Assembly: GCA_025765615.1 (NCBI GenBank)
Contig: JAIVFJ010000219.1
Coordinates: 1-64,000, forward strand
Direction: 5' to 3'
Length of the DNA: 64,000 nucleotides
From: Zopfochytrium polystomum
Taxonomy: Eukaryota > Chytridiomycota > Chytridiomycetes > Chytridiales > Chytridiaceae
A program made the translations under genes and the position numbers. Shown one piece after another: positions 23,063 through 34,642 of this stretch; position 1 is the stretch's first letter; each line of letters opens with the position of its first letter. The notes below the pieces were generated by a model, which saw only the letters and a list, made by a program, of their open reading frames with translations, did not search any database and was not told the DNA's origin.

Positions 23063-23558
23063 AAAGAAGACCGCGCCGAAACGTTGGTAGTTTGACGTCG
23101 AACCTATCACACATAATAAAATGACGGTAAATCGTCCGAGGAGCGCTTGCAGTTTAAGGTTTCTCTCACAATTGTTTCTCTCGCGGTCAGTTGCCCGTGC
23201 CGTCAAACCTGCTATCCAATGTGAATGCGCGTGGATCACAAACCCCCCGGTAACTGGGATGTACATGTATCTATCCGCTTCGGCTCCCACGAATGGCGGC
23301 GCGGCAAAAGGCTGAGAAGGGCCTGTCGCCGGTCGCCCGAAGTTGTGTGCAGATTCTTGCTTGCGGAACAACATTTTCTTTGGGGAAACCCCCAAACACG
23401 CACAACAACTGGTCCTAACATAGCAACAACGTTGTCTCACCCGCACCGCCGCCCCACTCTGCCCACAACCATGCCGCCCGCACACCGCCACGTATCCCAA
23501 AACAGCCCGTCAGCGAGGCACGGCGGACCTGCGGAGTGTCGCAGCACGCCTTGTTAAG
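23063..23558. other. Spacer
   Basis: About 500 bp with several stop-interrupted frames on both strands and nothing recognisable. It holds the 3' region of the F-box/PP2 gene (TTTTAAAAAG, then AATAAAA near 23113) and the upstream region of the small gene at 23559. Confidence 0.45.
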
Positions 23559-23971
23559 ATGGAGCGAAAGAGCGCGCTGACGGTGGCGTTCGACGCGCGC
23601 ATTATGCGGAGTCTGTTTGGCGTCGGCCTCAACGGCTGCGAGGACGTCTGGCGGGAGGTTGTCGGCCTCCCGGAAGGCGACCGGGGCTTGTTCAACGAGA
23701 GGACGTGGGCGCAATGGACCAAGAAGGGACGGACGTAAGCTGCTGGGAGGGAAAACTTTTTTTCTAATTTCCAGGATGACTTTCTTGGAGCATTCAACGG
23801 TGTTTTGCTGCATCCGTTCCCTCGCAGAGGATAGGCACATCGCCTGGCCGTTAATACATTGAAGGCGTTGATTTTCAGGTTCCCGAGCAAGACGCTACGG
23901 GCAAAGGCGATATCTCCCACAATTCCAGCAACACGGTGCACCGTCGCTTGCTGGGGACAGTGCTGGAGTGC
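23559..23971 (+). CDS. Small hypothetical protein
   Basis: An ATG at 23559 opens a compact, well-composed frame (MERKSALTVAFDARIMRSLFG then VWREVVGLPEGDRGLF). It has a GTAAGC donor near 23737 and a matching acceptor near 23878, giving KKGRTFPSKTLRAKAISPT and a stop at 23971. Alternative splicing into a downstream frame (about 24010-24190, TSWVEAIAAERGFAGVERV) is also open but could not be joined in phase. The family is not recognised. The N-terminus is rich in basic and hydrophobic residues, compatible with but not proof of a mitochondrial presequence. Confidence 0.35.
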
Positions 23972-25170
23972 TCACAAATAGTGCTGATGACGCCGGGAGC
24001 TCCCGCAGGAAGCAACGAGGACGAGTTGGGTCGAGGCGATTGCCGCGGAGCGGGGGTTTGCGGGCGTCGAAAGAGTCATGACAGAGACCGACGAGCCGTC
24101 GACCGCCTCCGAGTTAAATAAGCAACAGAATTATCCAGCTCATGGCGGCTCGACACGAAGAATTGTGCAAATGGTTTTCGCGAGTTTGAGGCCTTGAAGA
24201 CGCCTCACTTTCGCCACAGCCGCCAGGATCACTGGGGTTTTTGTCAATGCGGTGGCTTCGCAGATCGGGATGAGAAGGCAGCCCTTGCAGGAACTCCCTG
24301 CGCACTTCGCGAAATTAGTGGATGGGTCTCCCTCGCTTAAACCGTGGTGCCATATGCCCTCCCTGCAAGGCACCACAGTCTTCGTTGTGACATACCCAAG
24401 TTCTGCACCAACGCAAACTCCCTGATTAAAGAAGTTCCTGCACATTCATAGTTGAAATTGCTTCTGTGGATAGTTTGTGTTTTGCTGTCGCCAATCTGTG
24501 CAGTGCCACTAATTTCACGCTGTTTGGCCATTATTATTCGAATATTCAAAATTTCCGTACTGGACCATAAATAGCGGAATAGCAAACGTGCCAAGTTAGT
24601 GCAGGTCCACAAGCCCCAACGAATCTCCCAGTACTGCACGGCAACACATAAATGGATTGACCTCCGAAAACGGGAAAATTTCGGTGCTTTAAAAAGAAAA
24701 AAAGAACTGCCAACTCTTTCCTCGCAGCTTTCTGAGTGCAGTTTTGTGTTGCTAAATGGAAAGAAAAATATGTAGAAGTTTTTCGTTTTGAGCGGTTTGA
24801 ACACCCCCACTGTTTTTGATTCACTCCACTGGACCATACATTTTTGCTCCACATCAAATACTCCAGTTTTGCAGCGCGTCTTCATTGAAGGATGTTATCC
24901 TTTTGTTGTCTGTCTCAAACTCCGCCTGCTGCAGTCAACCGCATCCTGCCCACCGCACTGACTTCACAAAGTCTTTTTTCCGCCTCGGAGCAAGAGGGTT
25001 CTGACAACATCAGAATTTTGGGAGGGAACTAATTGGGAATACCTGGCCTTTGTGGATGCGTTTGCATAGGGCACCAAAGCATGTGTTTTTTTTTTTCGGG
25101 AATATTGATTTTTTTTTGCATCTTCATTCCTGAAACTGACAAAAATACACACACAAAAAGGACAAAAACC

Positions 25171-25212
25171 GGTGACAAGGACATTATCAGCGCTGATAAC
25201 GTCCTTGTCACC
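25171..25212. repeat. 42-bp near-perfect palindrome
   Basis: Two 21-base arms meet with no spacer. The left arm begins GGTGACAAGGAC and the right arm ends GTCCTTGTCACC; 20 of 21 positions pair. It could extrude as a cruciform or, if transcribed, fold as a hairpin. It lies inside the AT-rich island with no gene within a kilobase. Confidence 0.85.
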
Positions 25213-26097
25213 AATCAAGAAATATTCGAATGCAGGGTCTGGGGACTTTGCGATCGCTCTCAAGTAAAAACATCAACAAGTGGTTTGGGGTCAAATAGCA
25301 GTATCGCAAAATTTTTTTTTATAAGTTTCGCAAAGAAAATTCCTGCCATCTGGTCCATAACATTTTGTAACAAAACTTAGTTCAATAGTTGGGCATTACA
25401 ATGCCCGAAACTGACTACGCTGCTTGCCCAAGGCTCTGTCATGTCTAAAAATACAGAAATTGGAGGCAAAATTTTGCAAAAGATTTCTGCTTGGTGCGAT
25501 TGGCAGGTGCGTATTTCGGGTATTCAACAGTTGGCTGAATAAACTGCAGCAGCGATGAGTGACGTTGCAGCAAAACGCTCAGGCTGTGCCAAAATCGTGA
25601 CTCTATCAGTCTCACTCTGTCTCTGTCAATGGCATTCAGCAGTTTCAAAAATTGCTCCAAGACAAGAAGCCCGTATTCAGAACAGATAAAAGCCAGAGTA
25701 ATTTGACGAAAAAGAGGTTTTTCTGGGTGAGCCAATTTTCCTACTTTGCAGCTTGATTGTGATCATTATTTTGGACTTGGACAGAAATTTTTTTTTTCGG
25801 GAATAATTGCGCACGCTAGGATACTTTCTTACTAAATTATTGTAACTTTGAGCTAAGGCGGCTGCTTCAAGTCTAAAAACTCAGTCCAATTTAAGTGATG
25901 TAAGTTTTCTTGCAAATTCAGCAATTTCAGGTGCAAATTTGAGAGAGAAAAATTTCCCCACAGCAAGCACAGCAACGATTTTTGCTTAGCATGCTCTCTT
26001 GCCATCGTACCATAAGCACGCTGAATTTCGTTGCATTCTGTTAAATATTGAGAGAGTTTGCCTTATTGCATTACTCAGTCTAGACTTCAACTTTTAG

Positions 26098-26129
26098 GGT
26101 GAGCAAAAACATTTGTGCCCCTCCCTGTA
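26098..26129. mobile_element. Possible Tc1/mariner-type terminal repeat, one end only
   Basis: The reverse complement reads CAGGGAGGGGCACAAATG followed by TTTTTGCTCACC, flanked by TA. This resembles the termini of Tc1/mariner (IS630-like) elements, which insert at TA. The orientation would put the element body to the left (lower coordinates). No matching inverted copy was found between 24.1 and 26.1 kb and no transposase frame remains, so at most this is a relic or truncated non-autonomous copy. Confidence 0.35.
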
Positions 26130-27465
26130 TTGTACATCGGAGATTGCGAACATGTCCAAATTACCTCACAACGTTTGCTCCAGGGTTTCTTTGGTGTTTG
26201 CAGTGTTTTTCTGGTGGTGGGGTAACTGGGGTTTGCTTGTGACCAGATTTCAGACTAATGAGGCACCCATCCTTTCAAATGCAATGCGCAAACTTGAGCG
26301 GGCGAAGCGAAAGCGCTCTGCAACGGCTAGCTGTTTATAGCATGATCCCTTGAACTTTGGTCCTCCCCCCACTTTTCACCCGCTTGCTCTTCGTAACAGA
26401 AGAAGTTTCGGAAGTGAAAAGGAGGTGAGGGAGACCCAAACTCTCCGATATTTACTACTGTAAGCTGTTTCGTCACTTTGAACACGCCTTTTTTTTGTGT
26501 TGTTGTTTTGCACTGGTAACCACAATCCAAGGTCCATTGTAATATTATTATTTTGACCATTTTTGCCAGACAGCTCCAAAACATAAGATTGTTATCAAGT
26601 TTATAATCTTATTTTCGCTTTTTGGTGGTGGTGCTCTTTAAATTGTAATTATCAAAGACGAGGCCGGGGGGATAGCACGGAAAGGGGCTACCCCAGTGTT
26701 ATTAGCGATGACCTATTCTGAAGAAAGTTCATTTTTTTTCAGAGGAGTTGCTCCCTCGAGGGAGGAGGCGGGTTTGGAGAATTGAGTGGCGAAACGCCAA
26801 GCGCCCTCTTGTATTGATTCTTCAGCTTCTGCTTCAAGGGCTTAAGCGGTCGATGGCGAAGCAAAGGCGCCGAAAAGCAGCGAGGGGTCGAAGGGGTGGT
26901 GTGGGGGCGAGGTCAACTTTCCAACAAACAAAAGAAAGGACCCGGCCTGAGGGGAAGAGGGGGGGCAAATCCCTCTGTGAGAAAATGGATGCACGAAAGA
27001 AAGCAAAAAGTTCGCGGCCAGCCGGTTTAAAACCCCTTGAGAGGGTGGGAGGAAGTGTTGGAGGTGGGTGGTTGAAAACGACGAAACACCCTTTTGTGTT
27101 TTGTCGACCAGTGCGGGGGGTTTTGGTAAATAAGAAAACGGGTAACAGGAGAAAGAAGAATTAGGGCCAAAAACCAAAATCCACACTCTGGTGGCAAGAA
27201 GAACAACAAACGGACGAACTGCAAAGAAAAATGAAAAAATAGAAAAAGCACGCAAGGTGGATAAGGCCAGAGAAGTGGCGGGGCGTTGTGTTTTTCAGAG
27301 TGCTGGTAAGTAGGAGGTCTCGAGTGTTAGGAAAAGATTTCTCTAGCCCCGTGTGTTGAGGGCCGAGGTACAGACTCCCTCAACCCGCCATGGGGTGCAC
27401 GACAGCAGGGTAAAGGGGATGTTTGGTCTCTCAATAATGAAGGGAAGAGAACCTCCAGGTGGTTG

Positions 27466-27509
<44 letters not shown>

Positions 27510-27861
27510 GAATGAGACCCGCTTGGAAGCAAGTGACGGACCGGTAGCGTTCAGTATTCGGTAAATAAAGCATTTGGTGGGGGGCGATGAATCGTCTCAG
27601 TGGAAAGTGGAATAGGCTGCCCGACGATCGACCCATACTCTTCCCTATTCCGTTGGAGGGGTAAAGGCCGCCCGTCTGGCCGGACGGACACGGTAGCAGA
27701 GCAGCGGCTTCGTCTCCCCCACGCACATTCGAACGCAGCTCCACCATCTCTCACCGTGTTTCTTGTTTGGTTTTTCTGTTGTTGCTTGTGGGCTGTGTGT
27801 GTGTTCCACGGGTCAAACCCCCAAAAGACCCCTCCAAGCTCGAACCACAGCACGTCCTCCA

Positions 27862-30014
27862 TCAGGGATTCAACGCGCACAGCGCAACGCCCGAGTGCTT
27901 GCGCTCGACAATGCGCCGGTCCATCAGCAGTGCGTCAGCGGAAGGCCCGTATAGAAGGTCGTAGTCGATGTCGCTCGCGGCCGAGGACGACGCCGCGGAG
28001 CGAAGCGACGCCAGGGACAGCGACGACGAGGCGGCGGCGGCGTGGCGGTAGTGGTGGACGTGGTGGCCGTCCTCCCACTCAAAGTCTGCAGCCGCGGCTG
28101 CAGTCTCGTCGGTGTGGCCATCCTCGGCGGCGGCGGCGGCTTCAGTGACGGCAGCGGCGTACACAACCGCCTCGGGCAGGCTGTCTTCGTTCGCTTCACC
28201 GTCGGCAGTGTAGCGCGGGAGAGTCTCCCCGTCGCCGTTGACAAGATCGGTCGGGAAGCCGCCAATGACGAACGGCAGGGTGGCTTCGACGAGGGGCGGG
28301 TGTCGGTGGACTGCGTACTTGTGGTACATTTTCGCCCAGGTAGGCGGCTGGGGCGCCTTATCGCTGGGGTTGGCCGACACCTTGACGACAATGAGGTGGT
28401 TGACCACAATGAGCGACGAGCTAATGTCCGGCGAGAACAGAGAGGTGGAGGGGATTCGGACGTTGATGGTGCGCTTGAATATTCGAGACTCGAAGGGGAC
28501 GGCGAAGCCGATCGGGAAAGCGGTGAATGCGTTCGACGTACGGGCCGCGGACTTCTGAAACCGCTTGGTACTTGCTGGTCTGGTGCAGCGCGATTTCGTC
28601 GATCACAACGTTGGAGGCCGAGTGGTTGTGGATTTCGATGGTGACTGGGATCACCTCCTCAGGGTTGAAAGCAGCACGAGGGGCCGTCAGCGTCACCTCT
28701 ACCCTGCCCGTCTTCCACGGCCACACGTTGTCGTAGGAGCTGCTGGTGGTCGTCTGCTCCAATGAGTAGGTCACGTCGGCCGCGTTGAGGGTGGACGGAA
28801 CCGTCAGCCGCAGGAAGGCGCTTCGCGTAGGCAAATGCTTTGGGTGGACGTGTGCTTCCAGGCGGTACTCGACCCGTCCGTATTTTCCCTCGAACGAGGC
28901 CGGCAGCCTTTGCGCCGGCATTCTGAAGCGGAAGGGGTAGTGGTGGTTTCCGGGCTCCAAGTTGTGGGCCTGGCCGGTGCGGTACGGCAGCAGGCTGATC
29001 AGGTCCTTGAAAAAGACGTCTGTGGAGCAGGCGTAGACCGACTCCTCTTCAATCTCCTTTTCGTGGTTGTCCTTGAATAGGGAGGTGTGGACGAAACCTT
29101 TGACGCTTGCGATGACGTTGTAGAGGGCCACTGGGGCAAAGACCTCAAAGGACACGACGCCTGAATTTGGGGAAGGAGCGGGTAGAGATAGCAGGGCAAA
29201 GCAACGATGAGTTTTCCGTGGCCGTGGGGCTGTCGCATAGGGAGACAAGACAGGGACACGCGAAAAAAGAGAAAGAAAAAAAAAGGAAGAAAAGGGAGCA
29301 ATCGGCTGAATTGTCCCACAGGACAAACCTTCGACTGCCTCGCTGGGCAGAAAAACAGTCTTGTTGCCAAAGACCGTGATCGAGACGGGCCCAAGCCGCC
29401 GCTTTGCCAGGTGGTCCCGCAGCAGGCCCGACGACGACGACGCCGCCGCCGATTGCGCGTGGAGGTTGGAGGACGACGGCGAGGATGTCGCTGCCGCATG
29501 GTCATGGGGGTGGTGCGACAGGTCTTCTTCCGGGGTGTGGAGGGTGGCCTCGTCGTCGTCGCTGTAAGGGTGGTGGTGGTGGTGGTCGTTTGTTGGACTG
29601 GGGGTGCTTCGGCGGGAGGAAGAGGATGGACGCGGGAGACGGGGACGGCGACGCTGACGCTGACGGTGACGGGGACCGAGCGGGAAGCACCGGCGACGAG
29701 GGCGGCGGGCCTCGGACGCGGACGCGGGGCTGGAAGACGATCTCGCCATCAGAGTCCTCATCGTCGGTTCCGGCGTGGGACGGCGACGAGGACCAAGCGG
29801 GCGGAGACAGCGGCCGCGCCCGCGGGTGGTGGTGGTGGTATTGCTGGTGCTGGTGGTGGTGCTGGTGGTGGTGGCGGTGTCGGTGGGGAGAGTGCGAGCG
29901 GGCGGGTGGTGACGGGGAAGAGTCGGACGAGTCGTAGGGGGGGGATGGTGCCGTGTTGCTACTGCTGCTGCTGGCAACGAGTGATAGCGAGGAGAGGGCG
30001 CGTGCTAGAGCCAT
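27862..30014 (-). CDS. Alpha-arrestin (arrestin N and C domains)
   Basis: From the ATG at 30014 the protein starts with a long Ser/Pro/His-rich disordered head (MALARALSSLSL). An intron with a good acceptor (TTACAG, exon from 29571) but a weak donor switches to the frame of the arrestin N domain. That domain starts LGPVSITVFGNKTVFLPSEAVEG, then after a GTTTGT intron VVSFEVFAPVALYNVIASVKGF and RFRMPAQRLPASFEGKYGRV. The C domain follows: TLTAPRAAFNPEEVIPVTIEI and NVVIDEIALHQTSKY. Near 28567-28568 the frame must shift by one base to continue as KRFQKSAARTSN to the long C-terminal exon ending at 27862. Alpha-arrestins usually recruit Rsp5/Nedd4 ligases to plasma-membrane cargo; I see no clear PPxY here, so that step is unproven. 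Confidence 0.75.
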
Positions 30015-30529
30015 GACTGACTGACAAAAGGGGGTTTGGTGTAGTGCTATCTGCAACTAACTGGGTGGCGGGCTGTCGGGGGCTTTCGCCGCGATCGTGC
30101 TGCTGGGTTTTTTAATTTTTTATTTCGGTTATTTACTGTCGGCCCGACCCCGCTTTTTATACTACATGTAAATACACTTTTTTTTTTTTTGTTTGTTTGT
30201 TTGTGTTTGGTTTTTTGTCTGTTTGTTTGTTTGTTTGTTGCTTGTCTGATTCGACCGAGGCGACAAGCGATAAAAAAATATTTTCGCTCTCCGAAGCCTT
30301 CCGATGAGAGATGAGGCGAGAGAGAGAGATGCAAAGAAAGTGGAGAGAGAGAGCGAGAGAGCGAGAGAGCCAGAGAGGGAGAGAGACAGAGCGAGAGAGA
30401 GAGAGAGAGATCTCTTTACAATAAAAAGAAAAAATAAAGCCACGTTTTTTTTCCACGACCTTCGCCATTCTCTGAGCCGAGCTCGACCCTGAGAGCGAGA
30501 GACGGGAGAGAGAGAGAGAGAGAGAGAGC

Positions 30530-30581
<52 letters not shown>

Positions 30582-31012
30582 GAGAGAGAGAGAGAGGCTT
30601 TCTTTTATCGGAGACCGATTTTTAAAAACAAAAAAGGACAAAATGACGGCAGCGCGTGGAGCTACTCCATCCGTACCCGTATCGATGCTGCACTCCACAG
30701 AGCCAAGTAAGAAGTACTCTTCTTCTTTTTTTGTTTTTTGTTTTTGTCCCCCGTAATCGGAGACATTTCGCATTGCCCAACAACCCCCCCAAAAATTGAA
30801 CATGTAACCTCTCATCCGTCTCGTTGTCACAGCTTCACACAGGCTTGGGGGCTTGGAAGCCTGCCTGCCTGCCTGCGTGCCTGTGTCGGACGAGAAATTA
30901 CGATACATCTTCCTTCACAATCACGCAATCCCTGGCCATGACAAGCATTTTTACCAAGAAAAAAAAAAAAGAAAAAGAAAAAGAAAAAAAAAAAGAAAAC
31001 GCGCATGCTCCC
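30015..31012. repeat. Arrestin upstream region with (GA)n microsatellite
   Basis: No gene is seen. The stretch 30307-30597 is mostly GA/GAGC repeats, interrupted once. T- and GTTT-rich tracts lie at 30178-30240 and a purine tract at 30960-31000. It is the likely promoter side of the minus-strand arrestin gene. Confidence 0.7.
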
Positions 31013-31100
31013 CGATTTTCCGTCAGCACGGCGACAGAGACTCTCACCTCACGCCAACGATTGAATCGAATTGGATTCCGCGTTCAGCCGCAGGAGGGAT
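31013..31100 (-). pseudogene. Duplicated fragment of the RFWD3-like last exon
   Basis: This stretch repeats, with substitutions and small gaps, part of 31735-31825. Shared blocks include CCGATTTTCCGT followed by AGCAC, and ATCGAATT then TCCGCGTTCAGCCGC. In the minus direction it still reads RLNAESNSI and VLTENR, as the true exon does, but in different frames with stops. It is a partial tandem copy, in the same orientation about 720 bp downstream of the gene's 3' end, and is not expected to be functional. Confidence 0.7.
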
Positions 31101-31378
31101 GCTCCCGGCGCGTGCGAGCGGGCCCACCACCCACCAGAATATATCTAATATTTAACAGCATTTGAGGCAAGCAAACCTTCCACCGTCCCGCCCCGTCTCG
31201 CAAGCGCTGCGCGAGGGGAACTGGATGCCGCCCCCGTTTTTGCCCAGCCAATCGCCTGCCATGTTATTTGGATAAGCCCCACGCCCGGCCGGTAAAGCAC
31301 CCCCACCCGGAACAGCAAAGCGTCTTGCTCCCGCTTCTGCTCATTGCTTGCTGCCTGTGGACTGAGCCGCACCACACA

Positions 31379-31416
<38 letters not shown>

Positions 31417-31718
31417 CTCTTTTGCACAATGCCGCCATATTTTTGATGTGAAAACCGCGCGGGCCGTTTGCATGCTACCTTCGCCGTCGATGGAATCAAA
31501 CATGGGAACGCAAAAACTGGCGCGACCGTGCGGCGATGCCGGTGTTGATCGTGTTGACAGTGTTGATGGTAAACACAAGAACAGTTTCTTCGGCTGAAAA
31601 CAGGCCCCTACTGCTCCTCTTCTTGCTCCGCCTTCTTCGTTCAAACACTTTCGATGGCGGACGACAATTTCGGCCTCGCTGTTTTCATCATTCTGTTTAA
31701 GGGTAGCCAACTCCCTTT
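31101..31718. other. 3' flank of the RFWD3-like gene with (CA)n repeat
   Basis: No gene is supported. A CA microsatellite lies at about 31378-31413. The remaining sequence is of mixed composition and may include more of the decayed duplication, but I could not align further blocks with confidence. Confidence 0.5.
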
Positions 31719-34525
31719 TCACTTGCGCCAAACATGCGCCCGATTTTCCGTGAGCACAACCACAGACCCGCCAACGGGCAACGTGTCCATCACGATCGAA
31801 TTAGACTCCGCGTTCAGCCGCGGGCCTTCCATGCTGGTCCCGTCCAGCAGCGCGTGCAGCCGCGCCTGGGTTGTAGAAATCGTGCGTGCAAAAGTTGTGA
31901 GTGCGAGATGTCACCCGAAAAGGAAGTAAAGCCTTCGACACACAAACGAGAAAAAAAAGCCAACAAAAAACAAAAAAAGCATCCTCTTACACAATGACTC
32001 GACTCGTCGCCCGTCGCCGCCGTCTGCTGTCCCGCGTGCTTGAACGTGCGCGAGCGGCTCATGACCGACTGCCGCGGCCCGGCATACTGCTCCTGCACCT
32101 GGAACGCCTGGAATCCCTCCGCGTCTTGGCCCGCCTCCGCTGCTGCTGCTGCTGCCGCCGTCGGCAGCGGCGGCGGGCCGATCGAGCCGCACACGTATCT
32201 CGTCTCTTCAGAGTGCCGCCACGTCGATATGAATCGGTCGTTGCTATCTTCGTCGAGGAACGCCGAGGTGCAGACTGCGCTGGCGTTCAGCGATACGGCC
32301 TCTGCAAAAAAAGATGTTCATACAAATAAGAAAGGAAAGAGGAGAGAAGATTCAGTTTTGTGCGCTCGCGCAGCCAAACCTTTGTCAAAGCTCTGAAATC
32401 TATAGGAATCTGGTCCCAGTTCTTCAGCGATAAACGGCGACATTAGGCTCGCGCCGAAAAGAACCCGTCGCCCTCTCCGATGGAAACAGTGCAGGGAATG
32501 CTGGTGAAGTTGTACCACCGTGGGAGGGGACAAGTGAACGCAAAAACTTCACATAAGGCATGATACTAGAGACAAATAGAGCGAGGGAGAGACTCTCGAC
32601 AAGAATCAACTTACAATAGACTTCCCAATGCCGCCCAGCGACGGATCGTCCAGTACGGTCAGCGGTTTCGCAGGGTTTCGCACATCAAACAGTTGCACGA
32701 TGCCTCTGCTGGCCAGGCCTGCAATCGCAATGTTGGTGTCAACGGGGTCGAACGCGCATGACCAGCCGCCGCTGGGTAGATGAATTCTGGAGGAGATGGA
32801 GCATGAGTATAAAAATATTAACGGGGCGCGAGAAGGTGTGAGGAGGGAATGAGGTAAGGAAGCTGAAAACCCGGCCTGGCCGCCAGAAGATTACTTGCAT
32901 GTTTCCTGGTTATCTCGAAGGGATGTGATTTTCAGTGTCTAGCAGTGCGTATGGGGTTTTAGGGTTGTGAGGGGCGATCAACTTTGGAGGAACCTTGTCG
33001 ATGGATATAGACATGAGCAGCTGCGAGCTACACTCGCGTCGCCGCATTTTGACGTCGCGAATCATGCTAGAATGCAGCGGGACGTACTGCCGCGTTCTCA
33101 AGTCCGTCAGGTCGAGGAGACTGACGCCGAAATCGCTCGGGTCGCGCGAGCAGGCGGCTGGAAGTGCAGGTTTGTTCGGTGGGGGCAACAAAAGAAAGTT
33201 GGAGAGTTAGAGCTGGGAAGGGTCCCGCAACAAGAACACCAAATAAAGAGTCCACAACAAAAGGAAGGATTCCGAAACCCCACCCCACGCTTTGTGCGAG
33301 TTCCCAACAGAAGCTCCGACACGGACCGACTTCTAAAGATGAGAAAGGAGGGGAAGAGCGGACTGTCAGAGGGGTCCACGTTCCAAGCCCAGCCCAAGTG
33401 CAGAGAAAGGACCCTTTTTTTTTAAGGAACCGAGTTTACATTTTCCGCCAGTACAGCGGCCCCGACACACTGCAGCGGCTTTCTCCACAACTCGTGCTCG
33501 ACCGCTTGAAAGTATTTCGACCTCCACATGTCCGCTTCTGCGCGCTTGAGGCCGAGCTCCGCCCTGAGTTGGTCCCGCTCGGCGGCAAGCTTCACCAGGG
33601 CGGTGTTGTCGATCGCTATAAGGCGGTCCACGTAGATGTTGCGGATGTCCTTTAGGTGCGCTCTCTTTCTTTGATTCCGGGATCGTGTTTTCGTGTAGAG
33701 GGTGGGGGGCGTAAGTTCAAAGTGCTACAAATAGGGATGCCGTACGGACCGACATGTTGGGCAAGAAGCGCTCGAGCCGCCTTTGCGGAGCCAATTCCGT
33801 ATGCAACTGAGGAGAGTTCCGGACTCTTTTAGACATCAAAAAAAAAAAAAAAAAGAACAAGCACATGTGTCGGCGACTAACCTCTTTCCAAAAATGTGGC
33901 CGCAGTCCAAGCAGCTCATTACGTGATGACCAGAGTTAGTCACCGGTTCAAAGCAGCTGGACAGAAGAGGTTGGACGAAATCGCCGGCGGTTTTAGTGCT
34001 ACCTACATTTTGCACTCCGTCGCCTACATTCCAAACAAAAGTTGGACAAAAGAAAGGGGAAAGTCAATGGCGCTTGATGATTCCAAAATCGGGGAGCAAA
34101 GAACGTGGGTAACGGGAGGGTACCTTTTCGTCGTCCTCCTCCAGTTTTCGCGGGCTGGGCTCCAACCGGCGCTTTTTAGACGACACGGGCGACACGGCCT
34201 GCGGCAGCGGCTCGAAATCGTCGTCGTCGACTGCGATCGGGACGGTTGGCGGCGCGCGGTCTGCGATCCGGATGCCGTCGATGGCGCGGTCGTCAGGGAG
34301 AAGGGGAGGTGGCTGCGGATGGGTGGTGGGAAAGTCTTCTGCATGATGCGCGGCGTGGAGTGGCGCGTAGTCGATGGGAACGGGGATGACAAAGTCGAGG
34401 TCACCGATGGTGATGGTTGTGGTACTGCTGCTGGTGCTGCTGCTGCTGCTGCCGCGCCCAAGGTCCGGCGGTGGGTTCGGGCTGCTGTTCTCAAAGTCGG
34501 ACGCGGGTCCGCCGAGATCGGCCAT
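31719..34525 (-). CDS. RFWD3: RFWD3-like RING-WD40 E3 ubiquitin ligase
   Basis: Ten or so exons from the ATG at 34525. A disordered acidic head ends in KLEEDDEK. A 17-nt exon (34007-34023) then supplies ATECKI and completes the RING: [46 protein letters not shown]. A coiled-coil follows (LVKLAAERDQLRAELGLKRAEADMW). The WD40-like part has LLDLTDLRTRQYVPLHSSMIRDV, SISIDKTLKITSLRDNQ, WSCAFDPVDTNIAIAGLASRG, VQLFDVRNP, AVCTSAFLDEDS and a final VVVLTENRAHVWRK. Domain order and local sequence match animal RFWD3 (FANCW), which ubiquitinates RPA and RAD51 at stalled forks and crosslinks. That DNA-repair role is inferred from family. One acceptor near 32559 (TGTGAAG) is weak. Confidence 0.85.
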
Positions 34526-34642
34526 GTGCTCGTGGGTCCAGCTGGCTGCTGCCCCAAAAAATTCCCGAAGGAGAATTCCTCTGCATTTTGCGATTTGCGT
34601 ATGGTCCACAGTTTATTTTTCCTGAACTCAGTCAAGAATTCC

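Larger units (their letters stand above)
24121..27861. other. Gene-poor, AT-richer island
   Basis: About 3.7 kb with no supportable gene. From about 24400 to 26650 the sequence is visibly richer in A and T than its surroundings. Its frames are short, with poor composition and no domain. It holds a 42-bp near-palindrome (25171-25212), a possible transposon end (26098-26129) and a 41-base A run (27468-27508). A purine-rich stretch (26740-27250) translates only to basic low-complexity strings. The best reading is decayed mobile-element DNA plus the 3' flank of the arrestin gene. Confidence 0.5.

Noticed and set aside
24337..24885. Minus-strand frame of 182 codons in the AT-rich island
   Set aside because: Composition is poor, no motif is recognisable and the island is otherwise degenerate; it may be part of a decayed element.
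26748..27255. Basic plus-strand frame and hydrophobic minus-strand frame
   Set aside because: Purine-rich low complexity with no domain, splice structure or start context.
30162..30908. Minus-strand frame of Ser-Leu repeats
   Set aside because: It is only the translation of the (GA)n microsatellite.
33970..34005. Frameshift in the RING of the RFWD3-like gene
   Set aside because: An apparent one-base gap between the RING cysteines vanished once a 17-nt exon and an intron ending CTGTCCAG were recognised, giving ECKICFEP.
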